DNA of 64,000 nucleotides from Protula sp. h YS-2021 (GCA_949752745.1 OX457026.1:76619275-76683274), one strand, 5' to 3'. Shown: positions 1-10,011, counted from the first letter of the stretch. The notes: generated from the letters alone by a model not told the origin. A program made the numbers and translations.

Positions 1-640
1 GCGGAAATAATGGCAACGGAAAAAATGGCAAAGTGAAAAAACGGAAAAAATGGCAAAATAACAAAATAAAAATTTTATCACATTTGTCAAATTTATTCTT
101 AAGCGTAATATCGCTAGCATGTTGCTCATTCTAGACAACGCCCTTAATCAATGTATTGTGATGGCACCCGAACATCCATAGGATTAGCAATACTGTGTAC
201 ACAGGGTTTAAATTGTGCCTGATGTAGCCCAAATAAATGTTTTGCTACGTTGACACCCGAGCATCCGAAATATTAACCGCATTGTACACACAGTGAATAA
301 GTTTTGCCTGATGCACCCCAAATAGATGTATTGTTACGTTGGCACGCGAGCATCCAATGCGATTAACGGTGCCGCACGCAGGGATTACGTTTTGCCATTT
401 TGCTTGCACCCCAATTACCCTTACATCAAGTGGCATTTAACGGTTTTGATTGGACTTTCTTTGATCCTGAGTGGTCAAGGTATCCGATTTCTTTGTTTCG
501 ACTGAACTTCAGTGAAACTTGCAAAATTTGCCATTTTTTCCTTTTTTCACTTTACCATTTTTTCCGTTGCCATTATTTCAACTTGCCATATTTTCCGTTA
601 CCATTATTTCCGTTGCCATTTTTTCCGATGAGCACACAAA
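1..640. mobile_element. Fold-back element, left end cut by window edge
   Basis: Positions 1-56 and about 529-585 are near-perfect inverted copies. Each arm is built of about 15-bp units resembling GGAAAAAATGGCAAC. The right arm continues in the same units to about 636, so the left arm probably runs off the window. The interior holds three 89-bp tandem units and no convincing gene. Arms made of short tandem units are the hallmark of Drosophila FB-type fold-back elements; assignment to that class is inference, because the outer end and target duplication cannot be seen. Confidence 0.55.
160..425. repeat. 89-bp tandem repeat, 3 copies
   Basis: The segment GGCACCCGARCATCC recurs at 163, 252 and 341, a period of 89 bp. 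Each unit continues with a variable AACC/TACACAC stretch and a TTTTGCCTGATGCACCCCAAAT-like block. It lies inside the first fold-back element. Short reading frames across it look incidental. Confidence 0.6.
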
Positions 641-1390
641 TTTTGCCCCGTAGGTCTAGTGGGATTTATGCCTAGCTGGGCGAAGGTCTAATGAACAGGA
701 CTCATTGCATTTTATATTCCCCCACTCTCCAGCATATTTTATTGCGCTGAGTTATAATTCACATTAATCCTAAATGCTGGCAATGTGGATGGTTTATGCG
801 TACCACTTCTCTTAGAAGAAGCAAAGTGCCGCTCTAGTTCATATTTGTAACTATAAATATGCGTTGTACAATCTTTTCTCTGTGCTGAATGTTTTGAGCA
901 AAGACTTAAGCGTTTAATGCAAGAAAATACGTCTACTCACTTTATTTCAACGTAATGACCTTGCTTTTGTGGATATTGTCAGGTGAATTGATTTATAAAC
1001 ACCTATTTGTCATTATATGGAAAAAACGTTCGTGTCATCTGAATGCAGTTATATTTCACATATAAAATAGGTAATATATAATAATAATAATAATAATAAT
1101 TTGTACATTCATAATAATATAATATATTTATTGTTTTATAGCCATTTACAACAAAAATACCCAATGATACAAGAAGCTGGGGGGTTGTCTGTTATGTTCA
1201 TTTTTGTTGCTGAAAATTACGGAAAAAACCTGTTTTAGGGATATATATTTCAAATAATCTACAAACTTTACAGATTCTACAGTTTCCTAAACCAGTCTCG
1301 TCTGATCAAATTGAAAAAAAAACTTGCAAAAAAAATCAAACACTTGTATGAAACTAGTGTTTCCGCTATCTTGGGTCAAAAGCCGAGGTA
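641..1390. other. Intergenic, no gene seen
   Basis: AT-rich sequence with a short (TAA)n run at about 1078-1100. I see no coding signal, splice-bounded exon or RNA gene. Confidence 0.5.
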
Positions 1391-1555
1391 CTTTTTCGGT
1401 CAACAGGACAATTCCCCCCCCCAGTCAATTCCCCCCCGACAATTCTCCCCCCCCCCGAACAATTCCCCCCGTAGGTCAATTCCCCCCGAGGACTACCCCC
1501 CCCCCCAATTCATTTTTATTTTTCTTATTTTTTCTTTTCTTTGTATTTTTTCTGA

Positions 1556-1593
<38 letters not shown>

Positions 1594-3030
1594 CTTTTTT
1601 TCTTTTTTTTTTCAAATTATTGCCCTTTTATCTTCTAATTCTTATCTTCCATCCAAACCAATGAACTTTAAGTTGACCACCTCAGGGCCATTGGGGTACA
1701 TCGGTCGGATTCGCTCCAATGTTCCGGGTCATTGGGGTACATCGGTCGGATCCGCTCCAATGTTCGGGGTGCACCTGGTCAAATTATGGGTGGCCGCCTG
1801 CCCGAGCCACCACGTCGCCAGTACGCCAACTCTGCACAGCGCGTTCGTCAAATAGTCCGTGACTTCGAAAACCGACAGATTGTTTACTATTTGCGTGGAA
1901 TTGTCCACAACATCAGGTTTTAAATGGCAGAAAAGACTTTCGTTCCAGACAGAAGAATTTTGCATTTTTGATTTTATTTTTTGATTTTATTTTTTATTTT
2001 ATTTTTATTTTTGTTTTGGCATTCAAAGTAAAAAAAAAAATAATTGGGGGGGGGGGGGGAATAGTCCTCGGGGGGAATTGTCCTACGGGGGGAATTGTTC
2101 GGGGGGGAGGGGAATTGTCAGGGGGGGAGTTGTCTGGGGGGAATTGTCCTAGACCCCTTTTTCGGTATCTCGACATCTTACCAAGCGTGGTTTGCGCAGC
2201 GACATTTTACCGAGCGGCATTTTGCCGAATTTGGCATGTACGACATTTAGACCACATTTATGATTATGGAGTATGTCTTTTTAAATGAGTCGTCAAATGG
2301 TGTGTTGTATCTTCTTTAGTGATAACCAAATGCAAACAGGGAAAAGTGAGGTAATTACGTGTAAATTTTAGTAAATTCTTTCAGTCTTTTTGAGCTATCA
2401 ATCACGCGAGTGTCTCTTAATTTACATTTCTTTAGTTGTCTTTGTATTGAATAGTGCGACTGTTTCATTTAGCATTAAATTAATCACTTTCTGGAGATGG
2501 TTTTGAAAAGCTGTGGGATTAATTAATTAATTAATTATTCGATCTTGCATTGAATTGTTCAATTTCAAACCTCGACTTCAAAGATGTAGTGATCAATCAA
2601 TTGTGCGATTTCACATCCCGATTTCAAATATGTATTGTTCCATTAAGCGTTACAGCGATCATGCACCGGAGATAACATTTAAAAGCTATGCAATTGCAAT
2701 AGTCATCGAATTGCAATTGACAGACACAATAAATGGGGTACGGAAAATGGCAACCAAAGATGTGTTTAAAGAAACTACCTTGATTATCATTGGACTGCAA
2801 TTGCCATATTTCTCTTAAGAAGTCATAAAAAAATAAAGTGTTCAAAATCATCCGATAAATAGGCTGAGCTGTTCAGTAGAACAATTAACACTATTTCGCA
2901 GCGGACATTTCAACACAATCTGAAGAAACAAATGAAAAAAATACCCCCCCCCCCCCCCTCCCAAAATTATAAATCTCGGCTAAATGTGGTAAATGCCAAT
3001 TTCGGCAAAATGTCGCTAGGTAAAATGTCG
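1385..3030. mobile_element. Older fold-back element interrupted by the preceding one
   Basis: Left-arm units resembling CGACATTTTACCGAGC and GGCATTTTGCCGAA occur at 2166-2255. Inverted copies occur at about 2968-3030 (for example GGCAAAATGTCGCTAGGTAAAATGTCG). The sequence just left of the inserted element (1385-1399, GAGGTACTTTTTCGG) joins smoothly to 2166 onward once the insert is removed, so 1400-2156 appears to have landed inside this element's left arm. A C15 tract at 2946-2960 lies near the right arm. No coding capacity is recognised. Confidence 0.5.
1400..2156. mobile_element. Fold-back element with C-rich/G-rich arms and 9-10-bp target duplication
   Basis: The left arm (about 1404-1512) and right arm (about 2042-2150) are inverted arrays of a unit like GACAATTCCCCCCG. 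The direct repeat CTTTTTCGGT flanks the element at 1391-1400 and 2157-2166, consistent with a 9-10-bp target-site duplication. The interior has a CT microsatellite (1559-1590) and a 41-bp duplication around TTGGGGTACATCGGTCGG (1690 and 1731). No transposase is encoded, so it is non-autonomous. A 9-bp duplication fits FB/Mutator-type elements; the class is inference. Confidence 0.65.
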
Positions 3031-3239
3031 TGCATTCATCTTTCTTTGGTTAAGCACAAGAACGAGTAGCCTGAAACAACCCATCTGAGTTTTTGATCAG
3101 AAAACCGGGCGCCGGACGCCAGTAAATTATTAGTGGAAAATGGGCAACCTTTTTGCGCATTGCGCACTACACACTTCCATATTAAGAGCTTGAAGTAAGT
3201 TTCTTCAGTAATTCTTCAATTGGATAAATACATACATAT

Positions 3240-3362
3240 ATACATAAACCCATGCATACATGCACGCACGCACGCACTCTCACATACACACATACATACG
3301 TGCGTACATAGTACATAGGGTCATACATACACACATGCATACATATATAAGGGCATACAATA
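3240..3362. repeat. CATACA-rich simple repeat
   Basis: Imperfect CATA/CATACA repeats with CACG runs, immediately 3' of the GPCR stop codon on the minus strand. Low-complexity sequence only. Confidence 0.7.
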
Positions 3363-3377
3363 GCACATGTATGGGTG

Positions 3378-4249
3378 TTAATTTGTATTGGATGAACTGG
3401 ACTTGGGTATTGAGCTACTGGTTTGTTGGCGTTGTTTTATAGCCCTACAACTCCAGCAATATAGAGCCGCAAAACCAGCCCGAAATTTCCTGTTCATAAG
3501 TCCATATATTATAGGATTACACGACGAATTAAGGCATCCAAGCAGCATTGTGCTAATGTCTGGAATCCGTGGAACTGGGCTCGATTGAAACACAGATAAA
3601 AACATAGTTACACAGAAGGGTAACCAGCAAATGGTAAATACAATAATGACAACAAAGAGTGAGGTCGTAAGACGAAGTTCCTCTGATTTGTGCTTCTCTT
3701 TACGCCTTTTAGCGGCGCTTGATATCCGGTCGTCGCCCTGGCTTATCATACTCGCGCCGTCATCCGGAGATGACGTACGTCTTGGTGACGACGGACGACC
3801 GGATAAGCCGTTTATGTCACTCATGGTATACTTTATTCCGTTGTGGTTTGAAGTTGGCGTTTTCTTTCTTGACAGTAGTCTAGTAAGTTTATAGAACCGG
3901 CCCTTCTCTTTCACGGGTTGCTGATTTTGTGTCTCACCCTCCGACTCGGGCACTTCATTTTCTTTATCAGCATTTTTCGCTGCAATTGCAGCTCTGGTGG
4001 GTGACATATTAGAGCGCGCTTGCGCCAGCATCACGCGTTTCTTACTTCGCCGTACCTCCCGTAGAATATTGACATAGCAAAAGGTCATTGTGGAACAAGG
4101 TCCTCCGAAACATGTGGCAACCATAAAGAAAGTATAGCTGATGCTTGTTGTCCATCGACAGAAGCAAAATGACTGGCCAGGCAGATATCCATACTCCGCC
4201 CAACCTATCAGGGGTGGCGTTGCCAGACAGAACGACAATATCCACACTC
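3378..4249 (-). CDS. Orphan class A GPCR (melatonin-receptor-like), exon 3: TM4 to C-terminus
   Basis: This last coding exon encodes 289 residues plus stop. It carries TM4 (VWILSFCLATPPLIGW), extracellular loop 2 with CFCRW, TM5, a long Ser/Lys-rich third intracellular loop, TM6 with FTICWLPFC, TM7 with SSCNPIIYGLMNRKFR (the NPxxY motif) and a Cys/Ser-rich tail. The acceptor TTTATAG precedes 4249; the two leading bases complete a Gly codon begun by exon 2 (phase 1). Joined exons give about 440 residues, normal for this class. With the NRY motif in exon 2 and the GW-YG loop motif, it resembles melatonin-like or Tre1/moody-like invertebrate receptors; the ligand cannot be inferred. It is a plasma-membrane receptor acting through G proteins. 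Confidence 0.9.
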
Positions 4250-4515
4250 CTATAAATAAAATGAAAATGATTTTAATAACTACTTTAATTTCAAAGTTCC
4301 CTTTTTTTACACATATATTTGTAGGTGCCATAAATCTGAACATTTTTGCGCGATCTATTTCTACACAATAACAGTTGAGGATGCTGTTTTGCAGCCGTTT
4401 GCAAATTTTAAAATGTCCATTAATTACTGACGTAAATATTGAACTCTAAAAGTTACTTTGGTCAATCTGTATTTTATATTGACTTGAATTACGTGGAGTA
4501 CCAAAAGGTAGTTAC
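4250..4515 (-). other. GPCR intron 2 (266 bp)
   Basis: The donor GTAACT follows 4516 and the acceptor ends at 4250, read on the minus strand. The flanking exons are both phase 1 at this junction and the hydrophobic TM4 segment continues across it, which fixes the boundaries. Confidence 0.85.
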
Positions 4516-4752
4516 CTGCAATCCAAATGCCAGTACGCTTGGGAGTGTAGAGGCTATGGAGCTTTCTCGGGTGGCACACCATCACATAACGGTTAATACT
4601 AATCGCTCCTAAGGACATCACACTTGTGACAAATGTTAGCATAGTGATAAATCCTAGTACAGTGCATGCTGAGTCTGAAAATTCCCAGTCTCCAGCTAGA
4701 ATTGTGTAAACAGCTACCGGCATGTTGATCCCTGACACCAAGATGTCCGCAG
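4516..4752 (-). CDS. Class A GPCR, exon 2: TM2-TM3
   Basis: 237 bp encoding TM2 (ADILVSGINMPVAVYTIL), the TM3 cysteine region (DSACTVLGF), TM3 and the intracellular motif INRYVMVCHP. NRY stands in the usual DRY position, as in melatonin-type receptors. The acceptor TGTTACAG precedes 4752 and the donor GCAG|GTAACT follows 4516. Both ends are phase 1 and match exon 1 and exon 3 exactly: A+CT gives Thr, and G+GA gives Gly. Confidence 0.9.
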
Positions 4753-7700
4753 CTGTAACATATAATAGAACTCATTTTGATTGACAGGTGAGACAATAAG
4801 AACTAGAGCGCCCAAAGCACACGGTCCGCGTGCACACCAACATATTGCTATTGCGACCAGACTAACGCGAACGATAACAAGATCACGACCGTTATACAGC
4901 ATGTTGTACTACATACCAAGCTTCTTGAAAAGAAATTGTATGACGTATTTTGAGGTCCCTTTTCACGTCAAAGCAATCAAAGATCAATGACGATTTTGAG
5001 AAAATATATGCTTTACCTGGGTGTAAACTACCACATAAATACTTCTGAAATATATCTAAAATAATTAGAGTTACCTGTTACTAAATTTTTAATTTCAGAA
5101 ATGATTTAGGGATAAACCTTGACATTTAAAGATATATAGAATTTATGTGAAAAGGCATTTATAAAGTTTCGCCTGCGGGTGCGATCGCGGTGCAGAATAC
5201 CACAAGCACATCAAGTATTCTGACAGCAAATAATGTGAAAACTGAGATGAAAAATATATATATAAACACTTTTATAACAGATTTCATAAATTAAGACGTA
5301 TTTGATACAAAAAGATGAAACCCTTAAAATGAGCAATTCAATTTTTTTGCAATTTTTCTTTGTAATGAGTCTGTTTCAGCTTGAGACCTTATCGGTGAAT
5401 GCCCAAAACGTTTTGCAACAGTGACACATTGTAACCTAAGTAGGGTGACTATTTTGATAACGTTCCAATCATCTGATCATCATGCAATTGGAGAATAAGC
5501 ACTGACAAAGCTTGCATGATGTGAAGATCTATTTCCACCTTTATCGTGACATTCTATTTGTCATGGTTGTATTGACTAGATGATATGGTGAAAATAAAAC
5601 TCATAATTGTTTCGATACACTTAAGGTAGTGGAGCTGCAATGAAATTTTTTTAACGTTTTTGAAGTTATTTATAAAGTCGTTGTGCAGTTAAGACGAGCT
5701 AATATCTGGAGACAGAGAAGGTTGGGTTACACATCAAAACGAAAACGTGAGAACATCAGATCTAAATAGGCAAGTTATTTCTCAAACAGTACTAAGGCTA
5801 CGCATTCGGGTGACCTTGGGGATGGAGATATCACATCCTGCACATAGGGATCTTGGGCATTGATACTCTGGAGATTGGCATCCTGTGGGTGACATCGTAC
5901 GGATAGAGATCCTGACGATAACATCCTGGGGATGGGGGATGCTGTTAGAGATGCTGAGGATGACGATGGGTATCCACGGGATGAGAATTCTGGGAATAGG
6001 AATCGTGGGAATGAGCATCCTGAATGTAGACATCTTAGGGATGTGGATCCTGATGATCTTAGGGATGAGGATCATTAGGACAAGGATTCTGAAAATAGCA
6101 ATCTTGAATCCATGGGCAACGTATTAATAAAGAATTTAGTTTGTCTGAAATATGTGCAGTTTAAAAGGGGTTCTGTGAAAATCTTTCAAAGTACTTAATG
6201 ATTAATTAAAAAAGACACCGTCATAAAAAAAGACACCGTCATACACAAACTTTTTTTAGACACACGGGAGACTTTTAGAATGTAAAGTAAGTAAACCAGT
6301 TTGTTGAACGTATATTAAGCCACCCGTATATGGGCATAGGTTTCACGGCCCATTTTTTTTTTTTTTTGCTTGCAAATAAGATTTACACACAATTTCCTTA
6401 AATACCACTTTCCGCTTACAAATTATGGTTAAGATCATCACAAAATGGTTTTTGAAAATTACAAACAGCAATTACCCACGGATGGAATGTGAACACAAAA
6501 AGGCATTTTATTTTATCCAAATTTAAACTGCCTCAGTGCACAAGCAATTTTGATAATCGCACGCAATTCCGTCGCTTCATTCATATATTCCATTCGAACG
6601 AAATTCTAATTAAGGAGCTGAAAGCCCACAGGAGAAGTAAAATAAAATAAGCACATTTTGGTTAAATTTATCATATTTTATGTTTCTAAATCTATAACTT
6701 GTTTGTGTGTTTGTGTGTATCTTTGTGTGTTTTGCCATCAGTGGGGGTATATTAAAATTTTTTCCTATCAGTAAATCATAAGCCGAGTTCTTTTAAGACA
6801 AATGTGGACCGAGGCAAGTTAATATTTTAGATAACAATGTATGTTACAATCGCTTCACGAGTCGTGAAGTTTGAGTTCATGCTTGAATCGATATTACATG
6901 AAATAAAATTGTTTTCTTTTGAAGTATTATATCAGCTCTTTAAAAATTGTTCTTCCCTAGATTCTTTATTTTCTCACAACTTGTTCACACGGTTGCTAGT
7001 CAAGCTTATCGAGAAATTAATCCTTATGATCTCAGACTAACCTCATGAGGTCTACAAATTCTATTCTTTTGAGACATATATTGCGTTAAATACGCCTCAA
7101 CTCCTGGCCGTAGGTTCACAATGACTTGTGTAGTAAAAATGCCAAAACACGCAATCTTTATGCGGAAATAAATCAGCTGTTGTGACGGATTTTTTTACTT
7201 TTCAGTTGATAAAGATACAGGAGGGTGAACAGGGTATCTACAACCGCAAGATGAATTCGCGAACGCATAACTGCACGCAAGGTGTATTCGTGAAAGCGAG
7301 TCCGCGCAATATGAATTCGTAGAAACATGGCTATACGCAACATTGTATTCGACTGATTGCACGCAGTCAGGATTATCTTTCCATGTGGAAATGCCCTAAT
7401 TGGGACTGAAAAATTATCAACTGTGTCACACTTTATAAAATCGATTTAGAACAAACTATTTATCAGGCTGCATTGAACAAGTTCAAATTAGAAAAAAAAT
7501 TAACAGTTTCCACATTGTTAAAAGTGACGCGTTGCTATAAAGAAGTTTACGAAAGTTTTACGGAATTATTTCCTTTTACCAGTATTTATTTCACAGTGCA
7601 CTGATCATTTGGGGGCGAACACAATGGGCATCATCTACACCGTCGTTTCTTCGTTAATTGACTTGACTTGAACTGTATAAGCTTCATTTTAATATCAAGT

Positions 7701-7868
7701 GAAAACATTGGATTCCCCGCACAAAATACAGTAGAAGAAAACTGTACTGTGTAGCCACCTATATCCGTTCATGAGAACCTTCGACATGGAAAAAAAAAAA
7801 CAAAAGAGTTCATTCAATTATTTAAGGAAGGACATGGCATAAGGGTGGAGTTTGTTATTTTTTCTAGT
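4753..7868. other. GPCR intron 1, part left of the Polinton
   Basis: About 3.1 kb with no recognised gene. It contains a degenerate minisatellite (5805-6110), a doubled AAAAAAGACACCGTCATA unit near 6209-6242, a T tract near 6351-6367 and a loose repeat of GCAAnRTGAATTCGnnRAA units (7250-7370). Confidence 0.6.
5805..6110. repeat. Degenerate minisatellite, about 12-18-bp units
   Basis: Repeated variants of GGGATGnnnATCCTG run for about 300 bp. Reading frames on both strands across this stretch are made of the repeated Ile/Met/Gly pattern and are not genes. Confidence 0.7.
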
Positions 7869-7874
7869 CAGTTG
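7869..7874. other. Target-site duplication, left (CAGTTG)
   Basis: CAGTTG immediately precedes the terminal AG of the Polinton. The same six bases follow its terminal CT at 25213-25218. Polintons typically make 6-bp duplications and have AG...CT ends, so this fixes the element boundaries. Confidence 0.95.
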
Positions 7875-7908
7875 AGTAGGGAGAAAACGAGAGTTCAAGC
7901 ACAGGAAG

Positions 7909-8047
7909 TGACGTCATCATGACGTCAGGAGGTGTGCTAGAACTCTCATGAGAGTTCAAGCACAGTGACGCCATAATGACGTCATAGGGTGTTCTGAAAC
8001 AGATATTAAAGCGCGCGCCCGTGTCAATGACGTCATTCGTCACGTGA
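7909..8047 (+). promoter_or_regulatory. Cluster of ATF/CREB-type sites at the Polinton terminus
   Basis: The full palindrome TGACGTCA occurs at 7909-7916, 7920-7927, 7977-7984 and 8028-8035. There is a one-base variant TGACGCCA at 7966-7973 and the E-box-containing TCACGTGA at 8040-8047. A 16-bp perfect palindrome AACTCTCATGAGAGTT sits at 7941-7956. The right TIR has the same cluster at about 25040-25178. TGACGTCA is the consensus for CREB/ATF bZIP factors; use as promoter or replication-terminus elements is inference. Confidence 0.6.
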
Positions 8048-8109
8048 CCTGTCAATCATGTGTCACATGACCTGTCAATCATGTGTCACATGACCTGTCA
8101 ATCATGTAT
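8041..8109 (+). repeat. 23-bp tandem repeat, 3 copies
   Basis: Three units of CACATGACCTGTCAATCATG plus TGT; the first begins CACGTG and the last ends in TAT. It lies between the CRE-like cluster and the tRNA-like sequence. The mirrored copy is near 24974-25044. Confidence 0.85.
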
Positions 8110-8142
8110 ATGAGGAAAATTTTCCCGATCATAAACCTTCTG

Positions 8143-8227
8143 GCCTGAATGGCTCAGTTGGTAGAGCGCAGGACCCGTGAGCGGACCCATGATCTGAAGG
8201 TCAATGGATCGAACCCGCCCTCGGGCA
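8143..8227 (+). tRNA. tRNA-Met-like sequence in the left TIR, probably non-canonical
   Basis: An 85-nt tRNA-like fold. The acceptor strands 8143-8149 and 8220-8226 pair at 6 of 7 positions including one G-T. The D stem GCTC/GAGC lies in a good A box (TGGCTCAGTTGGTAGAGC). The anticodon loop CCCATGA has CAT (Met), the variable loop is AGGTC, and the B-box is GGATCGAACCC. Oddities: a 12-13-nt duplication of the 5' anticodon arm (8168-8180 vs 8181-8192), and only three of five T-stem pairs. It could be a tRNA relic, a SINE head or a Pol III promoter. It is identical in the right TIR. Confidence 0.5.
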
Positions 8228-8232
8228 TCACT

Positions 8233-8402
8233 TTCATATCATGGGGACCCCCCCCCTGGTGAAGAATCATATACCATGGGGACCCCCCCCCCGGTGAAGA
8301 ATCATATACCATGGGGACCCCCCCCCCTGGTGAAGAATCATATACCATGGGGACCCCCCCCCCCTGGTGAAGAATCATATACCATGGGGACCCCCCCCCC
8401 CC
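8233..8402 (+). repeat. C-rich minisatellite, about 37-39-bp units
   Basis: About five units of ATGGGGACCCCCCCCCCTGG followed by TGAAGAATCATATACC; the C run varies from about 9 to 13. Variation is confined to the homopolymer. The mirrored array is at about 24683-24852. Open frames across it are repeat artefacts. Confidence 0.9.
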
Positions 8403-8775
8403 AGGATGTGATTCAACACTCCTATAAGAGCACATTGTCTGTGCACATATGCATCATTCATGCTCTGACTGCCGTTGGATACACATGGAAAAAAAAGTGA
8501 AAACAGTTGCTCTTACCTATTGTGTTGTGCTTTGCTGTTGAAGAACAAGTGAAGGATTGACTGGAATACACATAGGAGACGAAGTGAAACTAGGATGTGA
8601 TTCAACACTCCTATAAGAGCACATTGTCTGTGTACATTTGCATCATTCATGCTCTGACTGCCGTTGGATACACATGGAAAAAAAAGTGAAAACAGTTGCT
8701 CTTACCTATTGTGTTGTGCTGTGCTGTTGAAGAACAAGTGAAGGATTGACTGGAATACACATAGGACACGAAGTG
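8403..8775 (+). repeat. 189-bp tandem duplication in the TIR
   Basis: Copies start at 8403 and 8592, both with AGGATGTGATTCAACACTCC. They differ at a few bases. They are followed by diverged GGAAAAGGGAAGTGAAACATT-type repeats to about 8880. The right TIR carries both copies in mirror image. Confidence 0.85.
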
Positions 8776-8913
8776 AAACATTGACTATTCTTTGGAAAAA
8801 GGAAGTGAAACATTAGCTATTCATTGGAAAAGAGAAGTGAAAGATTTGGTTATTCTTTGGAAAAGGGAGTGCAAGATTGGAAGACAAATTAACCAATGAC
8901 TTGTGGTAAGTCA

Positions 8914-8956
<43 letters not shown>

Positions 8957-9044
8957 GTTTGTGTTCACTTTTATGACTCTGTGACATTATGTGACAACAT
9001 GTGACTGTGACATCATGTGACTCTGTAACATTATGTGACTGTGT

Positions 9045-9098
<54 letters not shown>

Positions 9099-9172
9099 GA
9101 TAATATTTAATTAGTCATATTTCAATGGTTTCCCCATTACAGTAACCACACACACACAGCATAAGTACATAT

Positions 9173-9356
9173 GTACAGAGTGTGGGGGAAAACCGATCGA
9201 TAATTTCAGAGTGCACTCGTACAGAGTGTGAGGGAAAACCGATCGATAATTTCAGAGTGCACTCGTACAGAGTGTGAGGGAAAACCGATCGATAATTTCA
9301 GAGTGCACTCGTACAGAGTGTGAGGGAAAACCGATCGATAATTTCAGAGTGCGCTC
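9173..9356 (+). repeat. 46-bp tandem repeat, 4 copies
   Basis: Units begin GTACAGAGTGTGAGGGAAAA and contain the palindromic ATCGAT core CCGATCGATAATTTC. The first unit differs by GGGGG. The right TIR has five copies (23797-24026), so copy number has changed between the two TIRs. The lack of unique spacers rules out CRISPR. Confidence 0.9.
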
Positions 9357-9414
9357 GAGTGTGGGAACAATCAATAAATTTGAGAAGGAATGGGATTTTC
9401 CGTACGTTAAGTCC

Positions 9415-9910
9415 AATGTTATGTTTTAAGTTATAGTAGTTGGAAAATGACACTTCTAAAACACATTTAACAAATGTAGTTTTTTGATAACATATAATAT
9501 ATAAAATAAGTTTGAACATTTTAGCATGCTACTTATTTGAATGTTCTAAAGTTATAGTAGTGGGAAAATGGTGGTTCTAGACCAACTTTAACAAATTTAG
9601 TTTTTAACACCATATGATATATAAAAATAAGTTTGAACATTTTAGCACGCTACTTATTTGAATATTCTAAAGTCATAGTAGTGGAAAAATGGTGGTTCTA
9701 GACCAATTTTAACAAATTTTGTTTTTTGACAAAATATGATGTATAAAATAAGTTTAAACATTATACAATGGTGTAGTAGAGTAAAAATGAGGGTTCTAGA
9801 CCAACTTTAACAAATTTTGTTTTTTGACAAAATATGATGTATAAAATAAGTTTGAACATTTTACCATGGTGTAGTAGGGTAAAAATGAGGGTTCTAATCC
9901 AAAATTTAAT
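9415..9910 (+). repeat. Degenerate tandem repeat of about 95-122 bp, 5 copies
   Basis: The phrase TAGTAGNGNAAAAATGRNGGTTCTA recurs at about 9434, 9554, 9676, 9772 and 9871, each followed by AACAAATTTNGTTTTTNA and an ATATGATATATAAAATAAGTTTGAAC-like block. It is mirrored in 23240-23740. Unit length shortens inwards. Confidence 0.75.
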
Positions 9911-10011
9911 TTTTTTGAAAACATATTATGCTTTTCTTTTCTTAATGCTTTCAGGTATCGTCAGAACACATCGCTCTCCGCTAGATGTCTCTGCAATACA
10001 TGCCTAGGTGG

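Larger units (their letters stand above)
7875..9982 (+). repeat. Polinton left terminal inverted repeat
   Basis: Inverse copy of 23173-25212; identity ends at CGCTCTCCGCT. From the outside inwards it holds ATF/CRE-like palindromes, a 23-bp repeat x3, a tRNA-Met-like sequence, a C-rich minisatellite, a 189-bp duplication, GAAGTGAAA repeats, a GTAAGT donor-like site, two T tracts, an ATT microsatellite, a 46-bp repeat x4, a roughly 95-122-bp repeat x5 and an acceptor-like pyrimidine-tract/AG. It is longer than the right copy (2,108 vs 2,040 bp), mainly because of an extra segment of about 100 bp between two T tracts (8917-9075), partly offset by one fewer 46-bp unit. Confidence 0.95.

Noticed and set aside
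5782..6127. Open frames on both strands over the ATCCTGGGGATG repeat
   Set aside because: They mirror the repeat period in both directions and have no domain; minisatellite artefact.
8154..8500. Open frames rich in Gly/Pro/Tyr in the left TIR and their mirror at 24535-24938
   Set aside because: They are produced by the C-rich minisatellite plus the tRNA-like sequence; unit length changes with homopolymer slippage.
9173..9356. 46-bp repeats considered as a CRISPR-like array
   Set aside because: The repeats are directly abutting with no unique spacers, and the context is eukaryotic.
9298..9519. 73-codon frame in the left TIR, identical in the right TIR (23634-23855)
   Set aside because: It lies over AT-rich degenerate repeats; conserved only because the TIRs are near-identical.
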